Shown in pieces: positions 1 through 6,685 of a stretch of DNA of 11,196 nucleotides. The first letter of the stretch is position 1; the number at the start of each line of letters is the position of its first letter. The stretch spans positions 1 to 11,196 of the forward strand of contig JALLBK010001047.1 in the NCBI GenBank assembly GCA_036940085.1. Direction: 5' to 3'. The stretch comes from Discostella pseudostelligera (taxonomy: Eukaryota; Bacillariophyta; Thalassiosirophyceae; Thalassiosirales; Thalassiosiraceae). The notes beneath the pieces are model-generated. The model had not been told where the DNA came from, made no database searches, and worked only from the letters and a program-made list of their open reading frames with translations. Both the position numbers and the translations under genes were made by a program.

Positions 1-1
1 A

Positions 2-1657
2 TCATCGCAAAGTGCCAATGATAATCTAGGCGGCTTCCACTATGACACAGTGCCTCGTGGGACATCATACATTTCCCAAGTGAGCCAATATGATTTATCA
101 GAACGACGACGGATGAAACGTCCTTTGTCGCGACGTTCCGCAAACACTCCAACTACACCAACAACTTCACCACCACCTATAACATCATCAACTACACCGA
201 TGAGAACGATAAGAAATTCATCCAACAATAATGACAATTACGGCAGGGACAGTTATCATGCCAACACTCGAAAGCCCGTGGAGGTGCAGGAGGAAGAAGT
301 AGACAATTTCCAACAATCGGTATTTGCCAACCTACAATCCATGACATCGATGTTACAAGAGATGAGAAAATCACAAAGTTATCAAGAGGAGGATATACGA
401 TCATTGTCGAATAAGTTGGAGAATGTGGCGGGACGGATTGGACAGGAGCAGCAGCAGCAGCAGCAGCAACAACAACAGCAGATGCAACGACAACAGCAAA
501 TAATGCAGCGGCAGATGACTAGACCAAGGAAGAAGAAGGTAGAAGACAACAATGATCGTAGGACGAAATCGTTTGGTAAATCTCTTGATGGGGAGTTTCA
601 TCGCAAGATTAAGAATGTAATTGATGTATTGGACGAGTATGACGATTACGACGATGATTTGGCCGGCAGAGAGTATCCAGCATCCTACACACGGAGGACA
701 AAGAGAAGAATGATTGATGATGAGTATGATGACGATAATACCGATGACGATACTGCGGATAGCTACACAACATCAAAAGTTATTCAACTCGAGTCTCGCA
801 TTCGCAAAATGGACAAATTGCTCCGCTCCATGGAGGGGAATGTGAATGCACATATTGAATACGTCGATCAAATGGTCAATCAACGGTTGGATGATATTGA
901 GGATGATGTTGTAGCAGCATCTTCCGCATCATCAGCAGCGTTTGAGGGTGAATTGCAGCGACCACCACCGCTGCCGCCGCCAGAGCAATTATATAAGGAG
1001 GAACGTCGTGTGCCCCATCCACCGCTGCCACCTCCATCCTCTTCCTACACACAGCAGGGGCCTCCACCACTCTATCCGCCACTGCCTCCTCGACCTCTTC
1101 CTCCTCCTTCACAAGAAAGTTACACCAATCCCTACAACATGGACGATGATGGTCGGACCTACTACCAAGAACGGAATAACAATGATCTTCGCCCAGCACC
1201 CCATATACTATCTCAGCAGGCACGACAAAGCAATAGTGCCAACGAACAAAGCCGTGGATATCATTACAATGAAAGAAATACATCGTTCATATCAGCATTT
1301 AGCAAGGCGGACAATGAACGGAGACGACAGTTTCAACCGTTTCGTCGTGGTGGAGGACTTGGACAGGATGATACTACTCCTGTACGGTGGAATAATAATC
1401 GTGTCGAACCATCGGGGGAGCGATTGCCAAGGGGGGTACGGTATCCGCCCAATCGTGACTTTGGATCAGTCTCACGGCCATATTCTCAGCCACCGTCGAT
1501 GCTAGGACGGAACAACGACATGAGGATGGTGCAAGAGGAATTCTTTGAGGAAGGGCCAGGAGGATATTTCGAGGAGCCCTACTTGTATGACGAGGATAGA
1601 CCTATGATGATGGGAGGAGAGGATTATTTGTACGATGACAACATGGTCGAGTATTGA
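2..1657 (+). CDS. Disordered coiled-coil protein, Q- and P-rich (5' partial)
   Basis: The frame is open from the second base to a TGA at 1655-1657 (followed at once by TAG), giving 551 visible residues. There is no ATG near the left edge (the first apparent start, at 50, is GTG), so the true start probably lies outside the window. I do not recognise the family. Seen in order: a basic Ser/Thr/Pro-rich segment; a predicted coiled coil (QSVFANLQSMTSMLQEMRKS onward); an 11-residue poly-Q at 449-481 (mixed CAG/CAA); a Lys/Arg patch; acidic Asp/Tyr-rich stretches; a second coiled coil (VIQLESRIRKMDKLLRSMEG); a long poly-proline region at about 957-1116; an Arg/Asn-rich part; and an acidic Tyr/Met-rich tail ending NMVEY. 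There are no catalytic motifs or membrane segments. Such composition suits a scaffold or condensate-forming protein, but that is inference. Coding is supported by length and by the avoidance of stops through low-complexity sequence. Confidence 0.75.
   Translation, partial: SSQSANDNLGGFHYDTVPRGTSYISQVSQYDLSERRRMKRPLSRRSANTPTTPTTSPPPITSSTTPMRTIRNSSNNNDNYGRDSYHANTRKPVEVQEEEVDNFQQSVFANLQSMTSMLQEMRKSQSYQEEDIRSLSNKLENVAGRIGQEQQQQQQQQQQQMQRQQQIMQRQMTRPRKKKVEDNNDRRTKSFGKSLDGEFHRKIKNVIDVLDEYDDYDDDLAGREYPASYTRRTKRRMIDDEYDDDNTDDDTADSYTTSKVIQLESRIRKMDKLLRSMEGNVNAHIEYVDQMVNQRLDDIEDDVVAASSASSAAFEGELQRPPPLPPPEQLYKEERRVPHPPLPPPSSSYTQQGPPPLYPPLPPRPLPPPSQESYTNPYNMDDDGRTYYQERNNNDLRPAPHILSQQARQSNSANEQSRGYHYNERNTSFISAFSKADNERRRQFQPFRRGGGLGQDDTTPVRWNNNRVEPSGERLPRGVRYPPNRDFGSVSRPYSQPPSMLGRNNDMRMVQEEFFEEGPGGYFEEPYLYDEDRPMMMGGEDYLYDDNMVEY
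449..481 (+). repeat. CAG/CAA trinucleotide repeat (poly-Q)
   Basis: Eleven consecutive glutamine codons: six CAG, three CAA, then two CAG. The tract lies inside the coding region of the left-edge gene, directly after a coiled coil. The CAA interruptions would tend to stabilise its length. More Q-rich sequence (QRQQQ) follows. Confidence 0.9.
957..1116 (+). repeat. Proline-rich low-complexity coding tract
   Basis: Codons CCA, CCG, CCT and CCC recur in short runs here, encoding stretches such as RPPPLPPPEQ, PPLPPP and YPPLPPRPLPPP. PPLPP and PLPPRPLPPP match the general form of SH3, WW or profilin ligands. That function is inferred from composition only. Confidence 0.8.
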
Positions 1658-1687
1658 TAGCCTTGGTATACTTATAGCTGACAAAAA

Positions 1688-3559
1688 TCAGTTAAATTTT
1701 GCTTGAATGAAGTGAGCATTATTACACTTGCGATACCGTCCCGATTGCGGCCTTCTCCTCCTTCTCTCCTTGTGTTCGCAGTATGGAACATTGGGAAAGA
1801 CACTTTCACTCTGATGGGCTTCATAGTCTGGATGACATGTCCTCATTTTTTCCTCGGCAAACTCCTGCGAACACCAAATTGCCTGTCGTTCATCCATACC
1901 ATCCGATTGATCAATCAATCGAATGACTTTCCCACCCAATTCTTCCATCATGGTGCATGCCAGTGTCCGTTCGCCGCGTTCACTTACCAATATCGCCTTC
2001 ACTCCATCATTGTGCACGAGATTGTGAAACATATTCATGACGCGATCGTTGGTAACATAAATCATTACACAACTAACAATGCAGAAATGGAGTTCTCCTC
2101 GTGCCAACCCCATGGCTTGAAGGGGGTTGATGCCATCCTCATTATTAATGTCGTACTCGACAAAGGTAAACCCCAACGCTTCCGCGTAATGTCGCCATGC
2201 AGGACAAATATCCATACACGTCAACTCGAGTTGCATTCCTGAATTTGGCATCCTCTCTTCGAAGAATAATTTGGTTGCCAATAGCTCATAGCCCGGACCA
2301 CCGCCCACGGCAGCTATCCGTACCACAGGCCGACCTCCTTCTCCTCCGTCGTCATCTTCACCTACCGACGCAATCATCCCCTTATGATCAAATATTTCAT
2401 CAAATACCCCCAGTGCCGCTGATCGTTCCAACAAACACCATATCTCCGTAAATCGTTGAATACTCTTCATTCGAAGGTACATTCGCGCCAAGCCAGGATG
2501 GCTATACTCTTCTGTCGACCATGTCACACCCTTGGTTCGTAAGGTGGGCTTGTGTGCATACAATCCCCGTCCTATTCGTATAATGACATCTTTTGCATCA
2601 ACATAATTGTCACAACTGCTTTCTCCCCCTTCTAATACTTTGTCTTTTGATGCTATGTTAGGATTCTCCAATCGGAATGCCACGGCACACTCCCCAATCA
2701 ACCGATGATTCATTCGCAATAATTCATAATTTGCCTCCAATAATCGATGCAATAATTGATATCCCCGTTCATCGGTATAAAATGGATATCGTTTCTCACG
2801 ATCTTGATAATAGGTGCATATCATCTTTGTATGTTTCATCATTTTATCGTATTGATGATCGTACTCCTCATTGAAAATGGCAACAAGTGGACCAACCCAG
2901 CTTGAGAGTGATTTGATATCCTCCTCCTTGAAATCATCGTCGCCATTATCATGCTGACTGTTATTGGTATCTTTCTGTTCGTTATCATCACGACCAATGC
3001 CACGATGTAGTGACCGCCCATTACTCTTCATTGCAGCGTGACTATCATCAATTGCACGTTGTTTGATGTTTGCTCGACGCTGTTCGTAGGTTGCCTCTCC
3101 CCCTTCATTATTTGTCGTTGGTGTGTCAGCGGCGGTGGAACTGAAATTTGTGGCATGGCCATGTCCACGACGAGAACTGCCTCGCCTCTCTACTGCTTCT
3201 TCTTCTCGCTGCCATCTCGTAGAGGATGGTTGCTGCTGCTGCTGCTGCTGTGGTTGATCACAGTGCCAACGTCGGTTTCTGGAGTGATCACCACCAGAGT
3301 CATTGTTGTAGGTTCCACCCCTCAACCCTTCTACTTGATCATGCTGCCATTGCTGACCAGATACGTTTCTATTATTAGTCGACGACGATGACGTGGAGTG
3401 AGAAGAAGATGGCCATGACTGTGAAGAACTTGAAAATGGACGGCTTTGATAGTTGTGGCTACTATGACCTCTTCCTACTCTGCCGTTGCCACCACCACCA
3501 CCGCTGCCACCACCCCTTCTTTGTTCTTGCGCATCAAGCAATGCTTGAAGCGATGACAT
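1688..3559 (-). CDS. Putative class I SAM-dependent methyltransferase with disordered N-terminus
   Basis: A 623-residue single-exon protein. The start is well placed: an in-frame TAA directly precedes the ATG, which has A at -3. The first ~210 residues are disordered: Gly-rich (RRGGGSGGGGGNGRVGRG), Ser-rich, a seven-residue poly-Q near 105, then many Arg/Asp/Asn. A conserved-looking helical part follows (about 215-410: SLSSWVGPLVAIFNEEYDHQ, RGYQLLHRLLEANYELLRMN, HPGLARMYLRMKSIQRFTEI). A Rossmann core comes next: glycine motif I AAVGGGPGYE near 415-425, an acidic end of strand 2 (LTCMDI near 447-451), FVEYDIN near 463, and a strand-4-like HFCIVSCVMIYVT near 491-503. The tail is basic (ERRRRRPQSGRYRK). 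In this fold motif I and the strand-2 acid bind S-adenosylmethionine. The substrate cannot be read. The Arg/Gly-rich N-terminus and basic tail suggest RNA or nuclear work, which is inference. Confidence 0.8.
   Translation of the reverse strand: MSSLQALLDAQEQRRGGGSGGGGGNGRVGRGHSSHNYQSRPFSSSSQSWPSSSHSTSSSSTNNRNVSGQQWQHDQVEGLRGGTYNNDSGGDHSRNRRWHCDQPQQQQQQQPSSTRWQREEEAVERRGSSRRGHGHATNFSSTAADTPTTNNEGGEATYEQRRANIKQRAIDDSHAAMKSNGRSLHRGIGRDDNEQKDTNNSQHDNGDDDFKEEDIKSLSSWVGPLVAIFNEEYDHQYDKMMKHTKMICTYYQDREKRYPFYTDERGYQLLHRLLEANYELLRMNHRLIGECAVAFRLENPNIASKDKVLEGGESSCDNYVDAKDVIIRIGRGLYAHKPTLRTKGVTWSTEEYSHPGLARMYLRMKSIQRFTEIWCLLERSAALGVFDEIFDHKGMIASVGEDDDGGEGGRPVVRIAAVGGGPGYELLATKLFFEERMPNSGMQLELTCMDICPAWRHYAEALGFTFVEYDINNEDGINPLQAMGLARGELHFCIVSCVMIYVTNDRVMNMFHNLVHNDGVKAILVSERGERTLACTMMEELGGKVIRLIDQSDGMDERQAIWCSQEFAEEKMRTCHPDYEAHQSESVFPNVPYCEHKERRRRRPQSGRYRKCNNAHFIQAKFN
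3231..3251 (-). repeat. CAG/CTG repeat encoding poly-Q
   Basis: A run of six CTG triplets on the plus strand, flanked by TTG, reads on the minus strand as Q-P-(Q)7-P in the disordered N-terminus of the methyltransferase-like protein. Confidence 0.85.
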
Positions 3560-3687
3560 TTATCTTCCACAACCAATGAACATTTAATCATAGCTCCATC
3601 AACTTCTTCGCTCTTCGCTTCAACTTCATTGATGCAGTTGTTGTTTGGTCTCTTCCTGCCATTTTTAGGCATTGTTGGTCTGTCTGT

Positions 3688-3714
3688 CCCAGCGAGCTTG
3701 ACGTAGCCACACAC
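3688..3714 (-). repeat. 27-base dispersed motif, copy 1
   Basis: On the minus strand this reads GTGTGTGGCTACGTCAAGC followed by TCGCTGGG. It matches 5421-5447 at 23 of 27 bases. It sits about 130 bases upstream of the ATG at 3559, in the same orientation relative to that gene as copy 2 is to its own gene. It contains TGACGT on the plus strand, a CRE-like core that copy 2 lacks. It could be a promoter element or the end of an old mobile element. Confidence 0.55.
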
Positions 3715-4336
3715 AAAATAAAAATCTCCATCTACCTATTGTACCATACGTCTACGACATGCATCATTCACCCCAATTCACCCGATCCATTACGTACTCC
3801 AACTCTAGATACTCACCCTACTTCATCAACCCATCCACCATGAACCATTATGTCCGCCAAATAGTGAAGCCGTTGTCGTCATATCATCATTCGCCCGTCG
3901 GAATCGGAAATCGTTCTCATATAGGTTTTAACAATTTTGGGTTAGGTAGATCACAACGTTGACCATTTAGATTCCTAATCATCATCCATCTCATCGTTGT
4001 CATCTCTATTGTCATCTCTACTACTCCATTTTACTCCATCATCGATCATCGTAATTGACATCTTCACTAGTCACATCATCATTATGTCGCATTCCACAGG
4101 AGGTATGCATCTACTTCATCGTTCATCGCCCGTGTGTCTAAACAACAACGTGTCACATCAGAAAGACATGAAATGGAAAGGAGACGAGGAACATCAGTAG
4201 ATTGCAAGATGCAGGTCATTGGACCATGGTTTCTATCTCGGAGCATGGTGCATTGGCGGCTAGTGATAAGAGAGAAAGGTGAAAGAGTGTCGAACGTAGA
4301 ATGGGTTGAGCAAACATATACGAGCAAACAACAATC

Positions 4337-4383
4337 AACAAAAAATGCATCAGTGATGCGAGTAAACAAAAAATGCATCAGTG
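4337..4383 (+). repeat. 19-base direct repeat, 28-base period
   Basis: AACAAAAAATGCATCAGTG occurs at 4337-4355 and again, identical, at 4365-4383, with nine bases between. It contains the palindrome ATGCAT. It lies 3' of the gene ending at 4541, with no gene over it. Confidence 0.85.
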
Positions 4384-4540
4384 TTGAAGTCATCATACAA
4401 GAGTTGATGAACGCAAGCACGGTGACAACATATGTTGAAACCAACCAAAACTAGATACTAGTTTATGCATGATAATATATCCCAACACAAATCATCAAAA
4501 ATGAGCAAGAGCAAGAAGCAGATGAGTATGACTACTCAAA

Positions 4541-5122
4541 TCACTCCATCGACAAGGCGGCATAACCCCTCGCTAGCTTCCACGCCCTCTCCTTCGACGA
4601 AAGAGAACCCTTTTGCGATATTCTAGATATTCTCTCCAAGTCGTATGTGCCAGAATGTCTCTGGCGACTTTGCTCCGATAAAATGGCATGCATGTGCGCA
4701 CGCCTGACTTCTGCCATACTAATTGCTGCATTTGCGGTGATGAATGACTCAATGCCTAAGCAGTCGATAAACTGATCATTCGTCATTATAGCAGTACGCG
4801 GTAAGTCTCTGATCTCTCGCGATACTTGCCGAATGCTTGCAACCATTGATCGACGAAAGCCTTGTTTGTCTTCGGATGAATACCACATCGCCGAACCTTC
4901 CTGGTGCTCGATAGCTGGAACAATGTATANGGATGAATACCACATCGCCGAACCTTCCTGGTGCTCGATAGCTGGAACAATGTATAACTCGCTGTGTTCT
5001 GAAAAAGTGACAGCTTGAGATTTATTGCAATAGTTGGTCATGGTCGCTTCGTGGATACGTTGATGATGATGGTGGATGAGTCTTCTTTTGGTGAGTGTAG
5101 GACCATTAGTTCCGTAGAACAT
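4541..5122 (-). CDS. Small diatom-type protein of unknown function, carrying an assembly duplication
   Basis: As given, the frame is 193 codons with one undetermined residue. Removing the duplicated 56 bases plus the N (57 bases, 19 codons) leaves an uninterrupted 174-residue protein. The pattern VTFSEHSELYIVPAIE, MWYSSEDKQGF, CLGIESFI, AHMHAILSEQSRQ, then DLERISRISQKGSLSSKERA and a final helix resembles a family I recall as common in diatoms (WYS/WYT near the start, a GLE-like motif, then VLxEQxxQ and a helical C-terminus). I know no assigned function. The protein looks soluble and mainly helical, with no signal peptide. The ATG at 5122 is the first in frame; a second at residue 28 (MTNYCNKS) begins closer to the conserved part and could be the true start. 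An ATTGG/CCAAT-type sequence lies on the upstream side near 5147. Confidence 0.75.
   Translation of the reverse strand: MFYGTNGPTLTKRRLIHHHHQRIHEATMTNYCNKSQAVTFSEHSELYIVPAIEHQEGSAMWYSSXYIVPAIEHQEGSAMWYSSEDKQGFRRSMVASIRQVSREIRDLPRTAIMTNDQFIDCLGIESFITANAAISMAEVRRAHMHAILSEQSRQRHSGTYDLERISRISQKGSLSSKERAWKLARGYAALSME
4874..4986. repeat. 56-base exact duplication around a single N (assembly gap)
   Basis: Bases 4874-4929 and 4931-4986 are identical, and the only base between them is the undetermined N at 4930. This is the signature of two contig ends that overlap but were joined with a nominal one-base gap instead of being merged. It lies inside the minus-strand gene 4541-5122 and is in frame by chance (57 bases). 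Confidence 0.9.
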
Positions 5123-5186
5123 AAACCATAGTAGGGATGTGAGTTGTGAGCCAATTTTTGTGGAATTGTGGGTTGATGTTGATATC

Positions 5187-5240
5187 GCTTCACGCGAATA
5201 CTATCGCTTGAAGCTTCACGCGAATACTATCGCTTGAAGC
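5187..5240. repeat. Tandem 26-base repeat forming two imperfect hairpins
   Basis: The unit at 5187-5212 is repeated exactly at 5213-5238. Each copy has a left arm GCTTCACGCG, an 8-base loop AATACTAT and a right arm CGCTTGAAGC. The arms pair at 9 of 10 positions, and GC is shared between units, so two hairpins lie back to back. Related copies occur at 5360-5387 and 5638-5664. Confidence 0.9.
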
Positions 5241-5260
5241 GCGCAAATACTGATTCAGAC
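5241..5260. repeat. 20-base GATTCAGAC motif, copy 1
   Basis: GCGCAAATACTGATTCAGAC. It directly follows the tandem hairpins. Relatives at 5402-5421 (GCGCGAATACCGATTCAGAC) and 5592-5611 (GCGCGAATGCTGATTAGGAC) differ at two to four positions. It shares the core GCGAATRCT with the hairpin repeats and so is probably derived from the same larger element. Confidence 0.75.
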
Positions 5261-5359
5261 ATAAAGGTGATGAGTCGCGCAAATGGTGGAATAACCATAA
5301 TATTATGAAGGAAATCATCACGTAGTGATGTGTTGAAGTTGGGGTTGGACGTTGATGTC

Positions 5360-5387
5360 GCTTCACGCGAATGCTATCGCTTGAAGC
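5360..5387. repeat. Hairpin repeat, third copy
   Basis: Left arm GCTTCACGCG, loop AATGCTAT, right arm CGCTTGAAGC; it differs from the tandem pair only by A to G in the loop. The 5' flank is also conserved: TTGGACGTTGATGTC here against TTGATGTTGATATC before 5187. The repeated unit is therefore larger than the hairpin. Confidence 0.85.
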
Positions 5388-5401
5388 GAACAAGTAGACT
5401 A

Positions 5402-5421
5402 GCGCGAATACCGATTCAGAC
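5402..5421. repeat. 20-base GATTCAGAC motif, copy 2
   Basis: GCGCGAATACCGATTCAGAC. Its last base is the first base of copy 2 of the 27-base dispersed motif. The hairpin, this motif and the 27-base motif therefore lie in one continuous block, 5340-5447. Confidence 0.75.
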
Positions 5422-5447
5422 CCAGTGAGCTTGCCATAGCCACACAT
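5421..5447 (-). repeat. 27-base dispersed motif, copy 2
   Basis: On the minus strand it reads ATGTGTGGCTATGGCAAGC followed by TCACTGGG, 23 of 27 identical to 3688-3714. It lies about 300 bases upstream of the ATG at 5122. Both copies are followed on the plus strand by an A/T-rich stretch (ACACAAAATAAAAA and ACATAAATAATC). Confidence 0.55.
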
Positions 5448-5482
5448 AAATAATCTAGATATGACAACATAAATAATCTAGA
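5444..5482 (+). repeat. 16-base direct repeat
   Basis: ACATAAATAATCTAGA is present at 5444-5459 and again at 5467-5482 with seven bases between. The first copy overlaps the end of the 27-base motif. A local duplication of this size could be a footprint of insertion or slippage. Confidence 0.8.
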
Positions 5483-5494
5483 CTATTACGATAG

Positions 5495-5513
5495 CCAAGG
5501 GCGCCGGCCTTGG
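5495..5513. repeat. GC-rich inverted repeat
   Basis: CCAAGG, loop GCGCCGG, CCTTGG. This is a six-base perfect stem around a GC-rich centre, within the repeat block. No function is evident. Bacterial-type termination is not relevant in this genome. Confidence 0.5.
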
Positions 5514-5591
5514 GCACCGTTACTTTGTGACTCTTATGCTGGAGGTTGTTAAAGATGTATGTCCCTTCGAGGTGCATACTACTTAGTATTA

Positions 5592-5611
5592 GCGCGAATG
5601 CTGATTAGGAC
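5592..5611. repeat. 20-base GATTCAGAC motif, copy 3
   Basis: GCGCGAATGCTGATTAGGAC, 27 bases before the fourth hairpin copy. Here the order of motif and hairpin is reversed compared with 5360-5421. Confidence 0.7.
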
Positions 5612-5637
5612 AAATAATGGGCAGGGTCATCTTATGT

Positions 5638-5664
5638 CTTCAAGCGAATGATATCGCTTGAGGC
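5638..5664. repeat. Hairpin repeat, diverged fourth copy
   Basis: CTTCAAGCG, loop AATGATAT, CGCTTGAGGCG. The inner arms TCAAGCG and CGCTTGA pair perfectly over seven bases. This copy keeps the A that would restore full pairing of the arms in the other three copies. Confidence 0.75.
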
Positions 5665-6161
5665 GAATGATCTACTTACTCCTACTCCTAGCGCGAAAAG
5701 AGAAAAGATGCTAAGTGCGAATCGCGCTTTCCGTAACTGCGCAGAATTATGCCGGCCACGTGTAAGCAAAACCAGCCGTATGCATGCCATCTCTCAATCT
5801 CTCACTGCTTATGCTTTTAGGAGTATGTATTGCGTTGAGTGAGACCGACTTACTACTCAATACTCCTAGATTACAGCCTCCTTTCAACTATGATTGATAG
5901 CTATTGATAGGCGTCTCCCTCTCCCAAAGAACTACCTCCACATGAATAATTGGATGTGTTGCATCGATTGCATTTTCCATATCCATCCCGTCACCTGGCG
6001 CCCTAATCTCCTACACAGCTGCCGTCACATCGACCCACGGGGGAAAATGCTCGTTTTCTTCGAAAATGAACTAATATTTGGGGATGGCCATTTCTGTCTC
6101 TGATAAAAAATCTCATCATGCGCACACTTCATCTGTCTCCTATGCCGACTCATCCTTGTCA

Positions 6162-6685
6162 TTATGAAAGATCTAACAGTAATTCTGCTGCAATTTTGGC
6201 AATATGATCGGCTCTAATTTCGACTATTGAAGATCTATTCGATTCACTTTCCTGATTTCGATTGTTATCACCGCCGCTCTCCTCCTCGTCGCCATTGACT
6301 TCTGCTTCGGCCTCGCATTCTGCCTGTCGAATTGGTTATGTGTTTCAATGCAACGATGTGAGATGTTGACGCAAAAAACATAAATATAATAATATACATC
6401 CTTCACTCTTATTTACAAATGTGGTCACTGCATTTGATTCAAAGGTAACGATCTCACCTCGATGGCCGCTCGTCGTCTTGCTTCAATGACCAGCAATTTC
6501 ATAAATGCTGACGCTAATTCGAGAGCCTCGGCCGTGTATCTTCGGCCGGGAAAGTGGAGTTGGAGGCATTGTTTAGTAATAGCTGTTGGGATTAAAGTTG
6601 CTGCTGATGAGGCCGTTGGAGATGTTCTATTAGTGTGACCATGGCTGGTTCGATGGCCGGCGCCGCTGGTGCCGGTGTGGCGCAT
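6162..6685 (-). CDS. CENPX: Centromere protein X (MHF2), two exons
   Basis: Exon 1 is 6458-6685 (76 residues) and exon 2 is 6162-6323 (53 residues plus TAA), joined by a 134-base intron (6324-6457; donor GTGAGA, acceptor GACAG, phase 0), for 129 residues in all. The start has the context ATCACCATG with an in-frame TAG nine bases upstream. CENP-X is a small histone-fold protein that pairs with CENP-S (MHF1). The pair acts at the inner kinetochore and with the FANCM helicase at stalled forks. Exon 1 gives LIPTAITKQCLQLHF, RYTAEALELASAFMKLLVIE and ARRRAAIE, matching the family's N-terminal helix ending in LHLHF, the S/T-x-x-AL helix and the VEAxxR segment. Exon 2 ends VEIRADHIAKIAAELLLDLS, the family's final helix and LLLDF-like end. 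An acidic, Ser/Asn-rich insert of about 30 residues separates these parts. The N-terminal ~28 residues are low complexity. Confidence 0.87.

Larger units (their letters stand above)
3560..4540. other. Intergenic region, no supported gene
   Basis: This 981-base gap holds the upstream region of the methyltransferase-like gene and the 3' flank of the small diatom-family gene; both are on the minus strand. Short open frames on either strand (for example 4134-4454 plus and 4082-4444 minus, which overlap antisense) show no domain and no composition like the real genes. TCATC-rich simple sequence is common. A 12-base unit TTGTCATCTCTA is repeated in tandem near 3998-4021. I see no tRNA or other structured RNA. 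Confidence 0.6.
5123..6161. other. Intergenic region, repeat-rich in its first half
   Basis: This stretch is the upstream region of the small diatom-type gene and the 3' flank of the CENP-X gene, both on the minus strand. From 5160 to about 5680 it is full of short repeats, listed separately. From 5680 to 6161 I see no convincing gene or RNA; the open frames there are short and without recognisable motifs. A CACGTG hexamer occurs at 5757-5762. Confidence 0.6.

Noticed and set aside
942..1505. Plus-strand 187-codon open frame inside gene 1, with an antisense frame at 876-1283
   Set aside because: They are alternative-frame readings of the Pro/Asp-rich coding tract and have no domain; the 551-residue frame explains the region.
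3759..3962. 67-codon plus-strand frame rich in His, Ser and Tyr
   Set aside because: It is short and unsupported by splice signals or homology that I can see; composition follows the TCATC-rich intergenic DNA.
4082..4454. Antisense pair of 106- and 120-codon open frames
   Set aside because: They overlap each other almost fully, have no recognisable motif, and contain the 28-base-period repeat. Chance frames are more likely.
5495..5513. GC-rich hairpin considered as a transcription terminator
   Set aside because: There is no following T run, and bacterial-type terminators do not apply to a nuclear diatom genome; kept only as an inverted repeat.
5160..5680. Repeat block considered as a CRISPR array
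   Set aside because: Repeats are few, unevenly spaced and diverged, spacers are not uniform, and the window is eukaryotic.
5894..6103. 69-codon plus-strand frame with several Cys and His (NNWMCCIDCIFHIH)
   Set aside because: The Cys/His spacing fits no zinc motif I know, and the frame is short with no other support.
6640..6670. Possible tRNA T-arm (GGTTCGATGG)
   Set aside because: The flanking bases do not pair as a five-base stem, and no acceptor or anticodon arm can be drawn.
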